Shown: one piece after another, positions 1 through 11,639 of the stretch
How positions within the stretch are numbered: the first letter of the stretch is position 1
How the letters are laid out: each line of letters starts with the position of its first letter
Assembly (NCBI RefSeq): GCF_018320785.1
Contig: NC_054867.1
Coordinates: forward strand, 39,296,355-39,360,354
Reading direction: 5' to 3'
Origin: Cheilinus undulatus
Lineage: Eukaryota; Chordata; Actinopteri; Labriformes; Labridae
DNA: 64,000 nucleotides
Translations under genes and position numbers: made by a program
Notes under the pieces: model-generated
Seen by the model: the letters and a program-made list of their open reading frames with translations, nothing else
The model's database searches: none
What the model was told of the DNA's origin: nothing

Positions 1-1625
1 AACTTGAACTGAACGGACCTAAAAGCCTAAAGTGGAAATGCAGCTGCATAACTGTCTGAATCCCTAAAGCCTGGATGAGTTTGAACATGATTTCCATCAG
101 TGTCTGTCCTCTCAAAAGCTGTAGAAAGGAGGAGAAATCAAAACGATTACGAACTCATCCTGATCGTGGTTCTCAGAAAAGGACAGCGAGTCAGAGCAGG
201 TTAAAGCCCCGGTCGCTTTTGTCCCGCTCTCTAGTCTGGGCCAAACTAAAGTGTTTTTGTTCAACCTGTCAGTGTGCCATTTACAGAGTGCTGTGAACCA
301 CTGCTCCCCCTGTGCCATTTAAATCATGCTGTGAGCTGCCTTCAGGACAAAATTGTCCTTTTTGTAATTGAAAGAGCAAACGGTTCTTTTTAATAACACC
401 TCGGTGGCAACGCCAGCTCTTAAGCTGACTAAAACAAACAGCTGCTTGATTTCTTAAATGTGTTTTCTTTATATTTTTATAAGACAATTTTAGGAAACAC
501 TGACCCCCAGAATCAATTTAAAATTAAATATAGATTTAAACCTTTTGTGTGCATTAAAATCCAATTAAATCTGCCACATTATCATCGTCTTCTCAGCCAA
601 AAACTTACAGCTGCTGTTCAGAAAAATTCAGAATGGTGCATTCAAATGAAGCTGGGTCTTTTCAGCCTTCAGGAAGCAGCAGCTGTAGGAGACAGCAATG
701 ACAGAAAAAAAGTGGAGGAAAGCAAAGGAGACACAGAGAGAGCGAGCTGCTATTAATCTCTCCTTCATTCAGGACTCTACAATGAATTGCAGCTGTGGCT
801 GCAGATAAAAACGCTGCTTTTTATCCCCCTTCTTTCTTCTTGGGTGATTATCTGCAGTCAGGTGCCCGGGTGGAGGTATGATCACAACAGGGCAGAGGGA
901 GAGAGGACACAGACAGCAGGGGAGAGGAGAGCAGGAGGACAGAGAGGAGGAAGAGAGGGGAACAAGGAGAAAACATTTTAAAAAAGAACAAATGTGAAAG
1001 AATTGGAAAAGCAGAGAGGAGATATGGAGGAGACTTTAAAAAAGAAGGAAAGGACATAAAAAACAGCTGTGTGGATGATTCCAGATGAGAGGTTAAAAAT
1101 AAAGAAAAGAAAGCGACTGTTTGTCTAAATCATTTGGTGATTATTTTCCTCTGTCACTAATGAATCATTTGAGCAGTAAAATATCAAGAACTAGTAAAAA
1201 TTTCCAAAAGACAATTCTCAAACCGAATTAGAAAATCAAAAGGGAAGCATATTTTCATATTTAGGAGGCATGACCCCTATACTATTTAGTGTTGTGACTT
1301 AAAAACACAAGAAATCTACAAGCCCGTATCAGATTAATTGCTGTCGATTTTCTTTCAGCTCAGGCATAAAGATGTAAAGTTAAAGACTTGTCAACTGTTA
1401 AGTGAAAAAGCACAAATAAACAATAAAGTGCAGCCTTGATCATGCGAAAAAACATGTTTAAAATGACAATGCTCAATGGAAGAATTGCTTCATACATCTC
1501 TTTCTTAGGACAGACGCGTCGGAGGGCAAACAGTTCAAAGAGAACTCCAAACAGCAGAAAGGAAGGCATTTATTTTCAGCTCTTTGGTTCAAGACCTTCA
1601 TCAGACAAATGGTTTGACTGGTGAA
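1..1625. other. Noncoding, no gene recognised
   Basis: I see no coding exon with conserved protein content. The notable part is a purine-rich + strand stretch from about 700 to 1060, made of GGA, GAGA and AAAG words. Short open frames here do not resemble proteins and end at random stops. Confidence 0.6.
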
Positions 1626-1627
1626 GA

Positions 1628-2200
1628 CAAGACAGTACGATATGAATGATACAAACTTAAACGTAATGATACAAGACAGTATGTTACGATATGAAATGAT
1701 ACGAGACAATACAATAAGGACAATAATAAATGATATAAAACAATGCAATACAAGACAATACTACAAGTAGCAAAAACAATACAAGACAAAACGATAAAAG
1801 CAATATAACACAATAAGACAAGTTATGACATGAGACAATAAGGGAACAAGATGAGACAAGATGAAATGATACAAGAAAATATGAAATAATACAATATAAA
1901 CGGTACAGTATGATAGGAGACAAGATGAGACAATTCAAAACGAAGGATTTGAGACAATAGGGTACAATACGTTACAATATGATACAAGGCAAGGCAATTT
2001 GAGATGAGGCAATACAATATGAGGCAGTACGATACAATACAAGACGATGCAATACGGAAAGAAATGAAACGATACGGAGTGATACAATACAAGACAAGAC
2101 TCAAACAATATGAGACAATACGAGAAAATACGATTCAAGACAATTACGATAAGAGCGATACAATAGGATATGACACGACATGATACATTATGAGATAATA
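1628..2200. repeat. Degenerate pentanucleotide-like tandem repeat
   Basis: About 570 bp are built almost entirely from short words such as GATAC, ACAAT, ACGAT and GACAA, with drifting phase. The + strand is A-rich and almost lacks TTA, CTA and TCA, so the - strand stays open in several overlapping frames. Those frames encode only I, L, V, S, Y and C, so they are compositional artefacts and not genes. The array probably arose by slippage of a 5-bp motif followed by heavy mutation. Confidence 0.75.
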
Positions 2201-4030
2201 AGCAGGGAGAAACAACTAATTACGTTTGCTGAAATGACTGTAACTGGGTGGTGGTTTTGGGTACTTGTACTTTCTCAAATAAATTTTGAAATCAGTACTT
2301 TTAGTTCCAGTTAAGTAGGTTTAAACCAGCTGTACTTTTCCTTGACTACAATATTCATCAATTTTTTCCACTGTAGCACGTAGTAAGACAAAAATTCCAT
2401 ATCACATCCCAAAACAGCTGTTGTTCGACGTCATGCCCTTGGGCAGAGTGTTTAAATGTGTTTAGTTGTGTTTGGATGTTTCCTGTTGTACAGTGATCCC
2501 TGCTGGGGTCTTTTGCCCATGATTCTGGTGGATTGTTGTTTTTTATGTGTGACAAACATTTGCACCATGAGCGAAGTTAGCAACTGAGTAGAGTTAACCC
2601 CTGTGACAGGTGATCCTAAAGGGCGAACAGTAAGGATTCTCCATCAGTATCCAGAGGAAACCCAGCTTGCTACAGAGTTTCAAGAGTTACTGCAGCATTG
2701 TTGTACTGTAAAATATCAAGCATTCCCTTCCCCCATCTCTTTCTCGACCTTTCAGAAAATGTGTGCTGAAATTAACTGTTCGGAGAGTTTTCCCTCATGA
2801 CCTCACGTGGGTAGTCCCCTTACCACATCACAGAGTGTGGCTACAAACAAAGACTTTGAATGTGGAAACACTGAAATCAGGAGCACTACTAGGAGAAACC
2901 ACTACACGCCATGTGCAGGGGGCGGGGGCGCTCTACAGGAGCATAGAGAGAGCTGTGGGATTGAAATGCAATAACCCAGCAAAGAGAGTGAGAAGTGGAT
3001 AGTGTGAGGAGAGAAGAGGTGCAGATACGGAGGTGTTTAATATTGTTTATCTCCTCTAAACACAGGCGCACAATAGAGATGTTATCTGGCTCTCCAAAGG
3101 GAGAGAAACATTTCAGATCAGGGTGGAAGGTGATAAGCTACAGTCCAGATTGAATTAGGGAGAGGTGTGATCTGATAGCTTGACTTCTGTTAGATACAGC
3201 CGCTAAAATATTTACTTATTTCTGCTGGAATTCCTCAACATGGACTAAACGTCAGGCCTATTACTTAAATCATGTTTATGCAAAGTTAGAATTTGCACAC
3301 AAAAAAAAATTTCATGGCTAAAAATCTAAGTCCTTTGTTGCTGGAAACAACTGCTTTTTAAATAAAATGTTCTATGATATGCATCGTGTTTTACATCTGT
3401 GAAAGGGAGATTTTATTTTCTCCTTTAGAGCACACCCACACAAACTAACCTTTAAGCCCAGGTGCCTCATATCAGGCCAAAGCATGATCCTCCTCCACAG
3501 TTCCCCACGCATACACTCAAATTACTCCAGGCTTTGTCATTTTGGTCAGATTATACACTGAAAATTTAATTCAAATAACCCAGTATCACTTCCAACAGGA
3601 CTGCATGTTTGTTTACCATCAGTTCAGCGCCCACAGCAGGCCAAATCACCAGACTGTGATCAGACAGATCTGATTTGTTTTTGTCAGAAACAACAGATGG
3701 AGGCAGAGAAGAAAAATGAGCCTGGAAATGAAGATGTCCTGTTTTGCATATCACAGGTTGCAGTTGTTTTGAGCCTATGATTTAAAGAGACAACAAACAA
3801 ATCTCTAAATAGTGAACATTTTTCAACATCTTCACAATGCTTTCATTTCATCTGGGTGTGGCTGCAGTTTAACTAGTCTGAACCAAAGGTTAACAAAGAA
3901 AATGTTTCTGTCCTAATCGAGATAGATTTTGACTTGCAGTATAAAGCCTGTAAATGCTAATTATTACACTCTTGTTTATTTCATATAGGCTTAGTTCTGG
4001 CCGTTTTCTCAAGATTTACTTATAAAGTGA
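2201..4030. other. Noncoding, no gene recognised
   Basis: AT-rich intergenic DNA. Short frames around 2600-3000 show no known domain and no convincing splice context. I see nothing else in it. Confidence 0.55.
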
Positions 4031-4032
4031 AT

Positions 4033-4418
4033 AGGGATGCACAATATTGTTGGCATGATATCAGCATCAGCAGATATTAGCTTGAAAAGTGAATTATTGG
4101 TATCATTAAATTTTATAAAAATTGTCTACATCAGCTGTAAATACTGAGCATATGAACAAAAAGTTCTTGGAGTTTTATGCTGGACCAACAGAATTATGTC
4201 AGCTAAGTCTTTCTTTATTCATCATCATTCCTTACACTTCAAAGTCTGTTTTAAGGGCTGAAATTGTATTTATTTGTTCATCCTCAAATTTTAAATAGGT
4301 TGTTTTAAGGACTTAAGTTTTGAAGTCAGAACTACACTTAAATATCAATATCAATATCAGCTAAAAATAATTTGCACGTTTCAGCATATTGGATATCGGC
4401 AAAATCCAATACTGTGCA
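4033..4418. mobile_element. MITE-like element, copy 1 of a local family
   Basis: It starts with AGGGATGCACAATATTG and ends with a degenerate reverse complement (CCAATACTGTGCA). The interior is AT-rich, with ATATCAGCA and GATATCGGC words. The same end motif recurs at 32.04 kb and 41.97 kb. There is no coding capacity. Terminal inverted repeats and internal AT-richness fit a nonautonomous DNA transposon; the superfamily is not established. Confidence 0.5.
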
Positions 4419-4419
4419 C

Positions 4420-6255
4420 TTGTAAACTTTAAAATCAAAACCCTACAAAAAAGCTTAAATAGACAGTATACAAATTAAGCTCTCAATTAAAACAATAACA
4501 AAAGTAACAAACTATAACAAAAGCATGCTGCATGTTTCCTGTGTCCAGCGTGCCCTCTCCTGTGTCAGTGTAGTGTTCTACTGTGTTCTGCTTAAACAGA
4601 ACAAGAAGAGATCAGAAAGCAATCAGAGCAGAGATGAAACGAACACAGGCCGAGAGCCTGAGGGCCGCTGTCCACAGGAGTGAGAGGAGTTGAGTTTATT
4701 GACAGGTTTGTATGAGATGTGTTACAGCGGTCTCCCTCAGGGATGCAGCTCACTGTGGCACAAGTCAGGCAGAAAACAGGAGGCTGGATTAGCTTGCAGT
4801 CTGTCAGTGACACTGAATGAGATATGTCTGAGGGAATAAGTTGAACTGAACACTGGTTTTATTTCCAGTAATATTGCAAAAAAGGACCCCCAAGACCCAT
4901 TGTTTTCTTCATTTGTTTTGGTGTTTAGGTCAGTCTTGACAAAGTTTGCTGGCTTTGGATATACTAACCTTGTAGAGCAGATGGATTGGCCAGACTTCGT
5001 GTCTCCAAACTCCGAACTGAAACGATCTGAAACGATCATGCCTGGTCTGAGAATTAGCCTGACCAATCAGCAGTAGCTAAAGGCGGGATTTAGATGCACT
5101 GCAAGCTGGTATACAATGGCTGCCATAAGTTCAGGAGTAGGTATACTATAGCAGCAATTTTCATCAGAACAGGTCAACTTTAGTTTGTCACAAGAGCAAA
5201 GAACTGCACTGAAAGCTGTCTTGGTGGAGATTTTTTGCCTTTCTTCTGACCAGCTCTGGCATGAGTTTGCCAAAGTTACAGGTGGATTTCAGTTGAACTG
5301 TATGCTGGTAAACAAAGGCTACCAACAGAGTGACTAGCTTGGATGTAGCTACAGTGGCAGTTTGATCAGATATACTTCATTTATCAAAAAAAGGAATCAA
5401 ATTGAAAGCTTTTTGAGTATAAATGAAATTTTTGCACCTCCCCTAACTGGCCCTGGCAAGTCTATTTAACGAGCCTGCTCCTTAAATAGTGACTACAGCG
5501 TCTACCGTGGAGAGTACACTCTTGAGCTACACATGCTCACAACATCATATGCTTCAAGAGACACAAAGAACTTTGGTTCCAGGCCCGGACCAAGGTTCAT
5601 GTTTTTGTATATATTTGGTTTGGTTGGTTTTGTTTCATACTGTAATTATTGCAAACAGACCAAGAGTCTTTGCATGACAAATCTGAAGAATCATCATCAT
5701 CATCATCATCTACATGGGTTGGGTGTCTCTGTAGTTTACACTGATTAGTTAGTTAGCCGGCGGCATCTGACAGCATGTTGAACAATGTCCATAGCTTGTA
5801 TGTTGAAAAAACTGAATGAAATTGTGATTTCCACCATCATATTTTTGTTGATTTCCTACTACCAACAACATCAATTTAAAGAGCAGTACATAAGGCTGGC
5901 ACGAGTTCCCCTTCCTCATTAGATGACAACTTTATCGTCACAGACAGGAAATGAGAAGACAGTATGCAATCCTTTGAGCCATGGCAATGCTGACTCAAGA
6001 GAGAAGGTGAGTGGTGTGATTTGTGGAGGCACCGCTTTTTCAAAGAGCATTGCGCATCTTCATATAGAACTGCTGCATCTCATCTCACAACTTCTCTCTT
6101 TCATCCTCTCAGAAAACACTTGAAACGTTTTTTTTGTTTGTTTTTTTTTCTCATAACATCATCAGAACAAATGTCACTACGATATCTAATCTCCTCTTTC
6201 CCGGATGTGCCATTATTTCTTGTCTTTGATACAAAATTTCCGACTTTTCAAATTA
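4420..6255. other. Noncoding; possible old repeats
   Basis: No gene is recognised. The longest open frame (- strand, 4737-5066) has no recognisable domain and no start or splice support. Parts of 4970-5480 read like a decayed dispersed repeat, but I cannot name a family. Confidence 0.45.
5691..5713. repeat. (ATC)n microsatellite
   Basis: A perfect trinucleotide run of about seven units (TCATCATCATC...), in otherwise unremarkable intergenic sequence. Confidence 0.9.
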
Positions 6256-6258
6256 ATG

Positions 6259-6446
6259 TTTTCACACTGGGCACGAACCGGACCATGGTTCAGTTTGGTC
6301 TGGACCGAGACCACCTTTTTTGGTCTAACCAAAGCCTGGCTGTTAGGTCAATACAATGATCCAGGGGAGGTTTCATACCTGTCATTTAGGTTTGGATCAA
6401 ACTGGAAAGTGAGAAAGTCTGGACCAAACAATACAAGTGTGAAAAG
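6259..6446. mobile_element. Short palindromic repeat, possible MITE relic
   Basis: The left side has TTTTCACACTGGGC followed by GAACCGGACC. The right side has GGACCAAACAATACAAGTGTGAAAA, whose reverse complement begins TTTTCACACTTG. The interior repeats GGTCTGGACC and TTGGTCTAACC words. The inverted ends and size of about 190 bp suggest a nonautonomous DNA transposon. The family is uncertain. Confidence 0.4.
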
Positions 6447-6602
6447 CATTTTAATCCAGTTTGAGTCCATGAAAAGTCTGTACATTTTAGTCTTTACTTT
6501 TAGTCACAATGTTCATCTTTTTGGAGCTAATTTAATCAAATTTGTGTTTGGTAGATTATTTCTTAATTGAAACAATGCTTCTTGGCAATAAGTCTTAAAC
6601 TG

Positions 6603-7050
6603 TCAGAAAGCATGTTTACTCCCCTTTAAATGGTGTCACATTTGTAAAGAACATATATTTGTGGGATGAGCAGCAGAGCTGAGTATGTGGGTTGTGCCCA
6701 TGAAAATTTGCCAAATTTTCTTTGCCAAAGCAAAACAGCTTATTTTAGCTGTTAACTCCTGTTTTAAGCTTCTACTACCCCCAGGTGCTGACAATCAGAT
6801 GTCAATAACTTCTCAGCAGTTGATGACCAGGCTGGGTACAAGCATGAGGAGGAGGTGCCAGGCTGTTGTGGTCCTGTAACCAACCAACCATACAACACCA
6901 TACAGGAGCTGATGGCAGAATAAGACGTGAAGATTTGGTAAATTTTCATGGGTGCAACCCACATACTTAGCTCTGCTGCTCATCCCACAAATGCATTCTC
7001 CCTACAAATGTGGTACCATTTTAAAGGGAAATAAACAGGCTTTCCACTGG
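6603..7050. mobile_element. MITE with long terminal inverted repeats
   Basis: The left arm (about 6603-6722) and right arm (about 6930-7050) are imperfect reverse complements. They share GGGATGAGCAGCAGAGCT, then GTATGTGGGTTG, then CCCATGAAAATTT. As a result the two strands encode near-identical nonsense peptides (MWVVPMKICQIF and MWVAPMKIYQIF). The core of about 200 bp is unique. Arm divergence suggests an old insertion. It has no transposase. Confidence 0.65.
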
Positions 7051-9680
7051 TATTAGATATACTGCCCTTGTTACACAAAGTCTGATGATGCAGATAAGCA
7101 TCTGTGAGGACAGTAATGGCTGTGAAAACAGTTGTATATTAGAACATGAATTAAACTTTAGCATGCTTTACCCCGATTACTAACCTGTTCTCTGACATGA
7201 CTTGCAACCAGGTGATGTTTGACACAGAAAAGCATTTTCATTCTTATTCTAATGATGATCATTTATCTACTGGGGTAGCAATTATCAAAGACAAATGAGG
7301 GAGTGGGCTGTGAGAACACTTTCAGAGAAGAGTTGTTCAGGTGAAACTCAGTGTTGCAGTCGTTCCATAGGTGTATTGACCTGCAGTCTAAACATAGAAC
7401 AAGCCATCAGCCTGGTGTTGCAGAACGATTAGAGCTCTCCAAAGACAAAAACACCTTTTGTATCCAGGCTTCTGTATTTGTGCAGCGTCTCGCACATCAG
7501 CCCAGAAATCAATAGTCACATCCATTCTCCTGGTGTGTGTCGTGCATTTTTGTGAGTCCCTGTATGATTGTGTGTGTGGTTCCTGGGGCTGAGCTCATGA
7601 TAAGTGCTGGAGTATTTTTTTCCCTGCTCTTGATTGTGCTGCTGACAATAGCAGTTAATGACAGCCCAGAGTGGCTGCACTGCACGGTTGGACTGTAGTG
7701 GGGGATGGGCAGACGCAGAGGGAAAAACCCATTTTCAAAAGCATACATGGTTTTTATTCATAAACCTGTACGCCACGTGGCCAGCGGTTGCCTTTATTAA
7801 GCTCCGAGCACTCTCAATGAGCGCTGCGACTTTCAATTAAATCAAAGCCGTTTGAAGGCCTGCCGACATCACAGGGCCTGGACAAAAAGCTTTCAGCAGG
7901 TTTTGAATATAGTCAATTGCAAACAAGATGTGCATTTCAATGAATCATTCAGAGTGGATGGGGAGAGAAAATGGATGGGTTAGACTAATAAAAACACAGT
8001 GATACGTTAGAATAAACAAAGCAGCAATGCTAATTTTGAAGGGAAAAAAGGATTCCAGGTATGTCCTGGCTTTATTTGTTTCAGCTCCGCTTTTGATTCA
8101 GCATCATCTTAAATGAAAGAAACAATTTAAATGCTCTTGGAGGAAATGTGTTCAGTAAGGGTAATGTATTTTTAGTGATACAAAGGGATTTAAACATAGG
8201 TGACAAAAGTAAGTTTCATATGGGCAATGCAGGAAATAAAGATGAAAAATTTCCTTCGTTGGCATGCTGCTAAGTTCGGTTATTTTGTTCCGTAAAACAA
8301 AGTTATATTCAGAAATTTAGGCAGAAATGATCTCATGACACAACAGGCTGTCCATGATAACAATAATGTCATAATAAGGGGTACCTTGGTTGATCAGCAG
8401 CCAATCATGATCCCCTTCAATCACTTGGCAATTCCTGTGGCATCCTTGGCTACTGCTGCTGCTGTCGCTGTTACGGCTGCTGCTCAGTCCTCCACCTGAA
8501 ACAGCGGTATTTAATTCCCCCAACCTTGGCAAATGGTAGCCAGGAAGCTAGTGTCAACACTGCTGATACATGAGTTAAAGATTCTACATGTAGAATTTTT
8601 GCACTGAAATATCTATATCAGCTTAAAAAGTGATCATTCCTATGTTATAATTTCAATTAAGGTCTTACAGTATTTCAAATATTTCCTTAAGTTTTCAAAG
8701 ACAGAGAAACGGGACGTGTCTTGATATAAGGGCTGCCATTGGTTGTGAGTTCAACCCAAACTCGCCTCTGCAACATGGAAACCCCCTACACTTGGCATTT
8801 CCAGCGCCACCCCTCTCTGTGGCCTCCCTCTCAACACTATACCTTGTTTTGTATTGAGGACTCTGTTCTACAAAAACGGCACATCATAAGGCATATTTAC
8901 TAAACAGAAAACCAACGTTTTATATTTATTCATACATTTGTAATTATGAGGGAGCAAAGTATTAAAAAGTGAACTTCCGGGTTCACGCTGGAAGTGACGC
9001 CACAGCACATGTGCATTCTAGGACCCCTTCCAACATGGATGTGGAAGCTTCACTTTCAAGTGTAATTCTAAGGTCTTTTAAATCAAAACTCTGCATGTAG
9101 AGGATGCTGAGGGTCTCCCATGATGGCCTTTGCCCTCTAATCGGCCCTCACTCGAAAAACATCGCCAAGATCATTCAAGTCAATGCCAACATTTTTTTGG
9201 CCAAGTTTAACAATGTAAGTTACCAAACCAACATTTCATTGCAAAAGTTAAAATGAACTTAATAAAAGATTAGTAAAATATTTTAGGTGGTGAAGCTTTA
9301 AATTGGTGATAGTCGGGGGCTTGAAATTTTCTGGCACTTTAGCCAGTCAAGATCTTAAATGCCCATTCTGCTTTTTACCACAGGGGGTTACCAAAATAAA
9401 AGCAACAACTTCTTCATATCTGGTTTTAGGAATTAATGAATACTAAAAACCTTATGAGAAATATTCAAAGTCAGTGAATAAATAGATTTATTACTTAACA
9501 GGAAGAGTTTGTAACTAATTCAATAGTGAAGTAAAAGTGCAGTGTTTATCTCCAATATGAATTATTATTACAACTTTGAAGTCAAAGTTAAATACAAATA
9601 GGCCTTTGTAGCTGGTCTGGCCATACACTCCGTTCTAATTTTTGATGTCTGGACCATTAATTCTGTACAAAACATGATGC
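7051..9680. other. Noncoding flank of slc32a1
   Basis: No protein-coding gene is supported. The stretch 7640-7900 has higher complexity and G+C than its surroundings and contains the E-box palindrome CCACGTGG at 7773-7780, so it is a candidate regulatory element. At 8960-9060 there is a GC-richer patch with ACTTCCGGG and GTGACGCCAC words. A 21-codon frame beginning ATGGATGTGG starts there, but nothing supports it as a gene. Confidence 0.45.
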
Positions 9681-9689
9681 TTTAAGTAC

Positions 9690-9755
9690 AGCAACTTGTT
9701 TCTGGGCTTCAATATGCACACTTCTCTCCTCAGTAGCGCATTTGCTATCTGAATA
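9690..9755 (-). pseudogene. Spliced-looking duplicate of the 9.97-10.33 kb exon pair
   Basis: On the - strand this segment reads as exon 1 end plus exon 2 of the neighbouring two-exon candidate, joined without the 255-bp intron. GAGGAGAGAAGTGTGCAT here matches GAGGAGAG joined to ATGTGTGCAT there, with equal spacing. Both then continue GAAGCCCAGAAACRAGTTGC. The frame stays open (..ATEERSVHIEAQKQVAVLK..) until a stop about 10 codons later. Loss of an intron at a canonical GT/AG junction suggests a retrocopy, although a dispersed repeat with both forms is possible. Confidence 0.4.
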
Positions 9756-9973
9756 AATGCATGTTTGCTATTTAACACCTTTACACATTTCAAACAATAA
9801 TGATGAAATTAAATATGTGACGTGTATATTTTATGATGCAAAAAAATGAACTTCAACAGTTCACCTTGTTATGCAATTAGTAAGTTGTAATATGAAGATA
9901 TAACATAAGAAATATGTCATAAAAACTCAATTACAATACATTATTGAAATACAAAGACTTAGGGCTCACATAC

Positions 9974-10334
9974 CTGTGTTAAGTACAGCAACTCGTTTCT
10001 GGGCTTCACCATGCACACATCTAAAAGGGAGACATAAATACAGCATACTGCATGAGAAACTTGACACATGCTTCACAAGCCTAGCTTAAAATCGAGAAAA
10101 TAACATGTGAAACAAAACACTTTACTTTGCATATAAACACTTTAAAATGTTTTGCGAAACATAAATTACATGTAGAAAATATTTGTGAGTGTAACAATAT
10201 ACAGTTTTAACCACTTTTGAGCGCGTTACACCGTGTTTTGACACTGAATAAACAAGGGCTTAAACGTGTACTTACCTCTCCTCGGTAGAGCATGTGCCGT
10301 TTGAGAGTAGCCAACAAACAGGAAGTGCCGGCAT
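9974..10334 (-). CDS. Possible two-exon coding fragment, unknown function
   Basis: Candidate exon 1 is 10276-10334. It starts at ATG in GTGATGCCGG and ends ..GAGGAGAG before gtaagt. Candidate exon 2 is 9974-10020, lying between ..cccttttag and gtatgtg. Joined, they read MPALPVCWLLSNGTCSTEER, then CVHGEAQKRVAVLNT, in one open frame across the junction. Two CACTTCCTG (ETS-like) words lie at and just upstream of the ATG, as in many housekeeping promoters. I do not recognise the peptide, and a third exon was not found. The spliced duplicate at 9690-9755 is the main support. It could instead be an intron-bearing mobile element. Confidence 0.25.
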
Positions 10335-10339
10335 CACAG

Positions 10340-11570
10340 GAAGTCCGCGAAAAACAGACTTCAAAATAAAATACAAATACCCTGAAATTAATACTGAAAC
10401 ATGGAAACTATGTACAGCGAAATGTAAACTGAAGTTGAGGATGGACTTTTGGTGGATTATCTACGAGATATTCTGTCAACTTTGTATCCATCAGTTGTAA
10501 TGTAACATCTACATGATTCTCTGTATGAAACACTTAGCTTATCAGGCAGGTTTGTCCTGGTGGAAAACTCCCCGTCACTGTGTGTATTTGTGTTGTGACT
10601 GTGTGAAGTGCTGCAGGATGAAACACTGTGAACCTTTCAGCTCTGTGAGTCAAAGTGTCAGAGTGATTCAAACGTGAGGGATCCCTGTGAGAGCCGACAA
10701 CACGTCGCTGCTCTCCAGACATCAAAGTTTAATGAGAACAAAACTATTACACAGCGGTTAACCACATGCTGAGGTCTGCTGCTTATTGACTGGGTGACAA
10801 GACCACCTTTCAAGACAACTACACACCAGGCGGTCACACATTTACAGACTTTGAAGGTGGCAAAAACATGCATATAATTAAACATGCATTGTCACCTCCA
10901 CATAAACATCAATATTACTGATGGAAAGAGTCCTTACTGTAGTGGAGTGGATTAGGCGTGATAGACATTGATCATTGTTCATCACTTACAGTCCTGATCA
11001 ATACAGGAGAAGAAATTGTGTCTTCAAAATAAAAGCAGCTGAGATTAAGTGCTTCACATCTCAAGTAGGCCGTTTAAAACAATAATTAGCTTTTAAAAAT
11101 TCTGTGATTTATCTTATTCGCCCTTAGGCAGATGTTAGATGTAGATCAGACACTCTACATCATCAACATGAAAAATGTGCATGTCCATGTCCATGTTTGT
11201 TGATGTTTAAGGGCTTTTTCATTTTTTTTTTTTTTTTTTATCTGGTAGGCTAATGTGTGTGTACGTGTGAGGGAAATCGATGGCATCGCTTTGTGCCAAC
11301 TCTAGCCCCCGGCTTGTGCAGGTCCCTGTGGACTGGCTCAGTTTATTGTGCTCAAAAAAAAGCAATTACAATGTTAATGTGTCGCAGCAGGGGAGGAGAC
11401 CCGACCTGCGCCGGGGAACAGCACGTCAAAGGTTTGATGGAGAGAGCAGAGTCACCGTGGGTTAACTGGCAAACGGCGTCAGGGGAGCGTTTGATATCAA
11501 AGACACGCGGAGGAGACAAAGAAAACCACGTAAAGATACAGTTTAGAGTCTTCCGCGGAAGAAAATAGTC
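10340..11570. other. Noncoding, no gene recognised
   Basis: Intergenic DNA with a T-run near 11222-11240. The GC-richer part from 11250 to 11560 gives overlapping open frames on both strands, but none has recognisable protein content. Confidence 0.45.
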
Positions 11571-11574
11571 CCAC

Positions 11575-11579
11575 GATCG

Positions 11580-11634
<55 letters not shown>
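11575..11634. repeat. (GATA)n microsatellite
   Basis: A tetranucleotide run of about 14 units with one GATAAATA interruption. It produces an antisense open frame of repeated LSIY residues, which is an artefact. Confidence 0.95.
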
Positions 11635-11639
11635 TTTCT

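Noticed and set aside
1473-2138. Series of overlapping - strand frames rich in Ile, Leu, Ser, Tyr and Cys
   Set aside because: They arise from the pentamer-like repeat, which lacks the reverse complements of stop codons in several frames.
4737-5066. 109-codon - strand frame
   Set aside because: It has no domain, start or splice evidence, and it lies in probable old repeat sequence.
6021-6570. Two overlapping + strand frames of about 115 codons
   Set aside because: They run through a palindromic repeat relic and have no conserved content.
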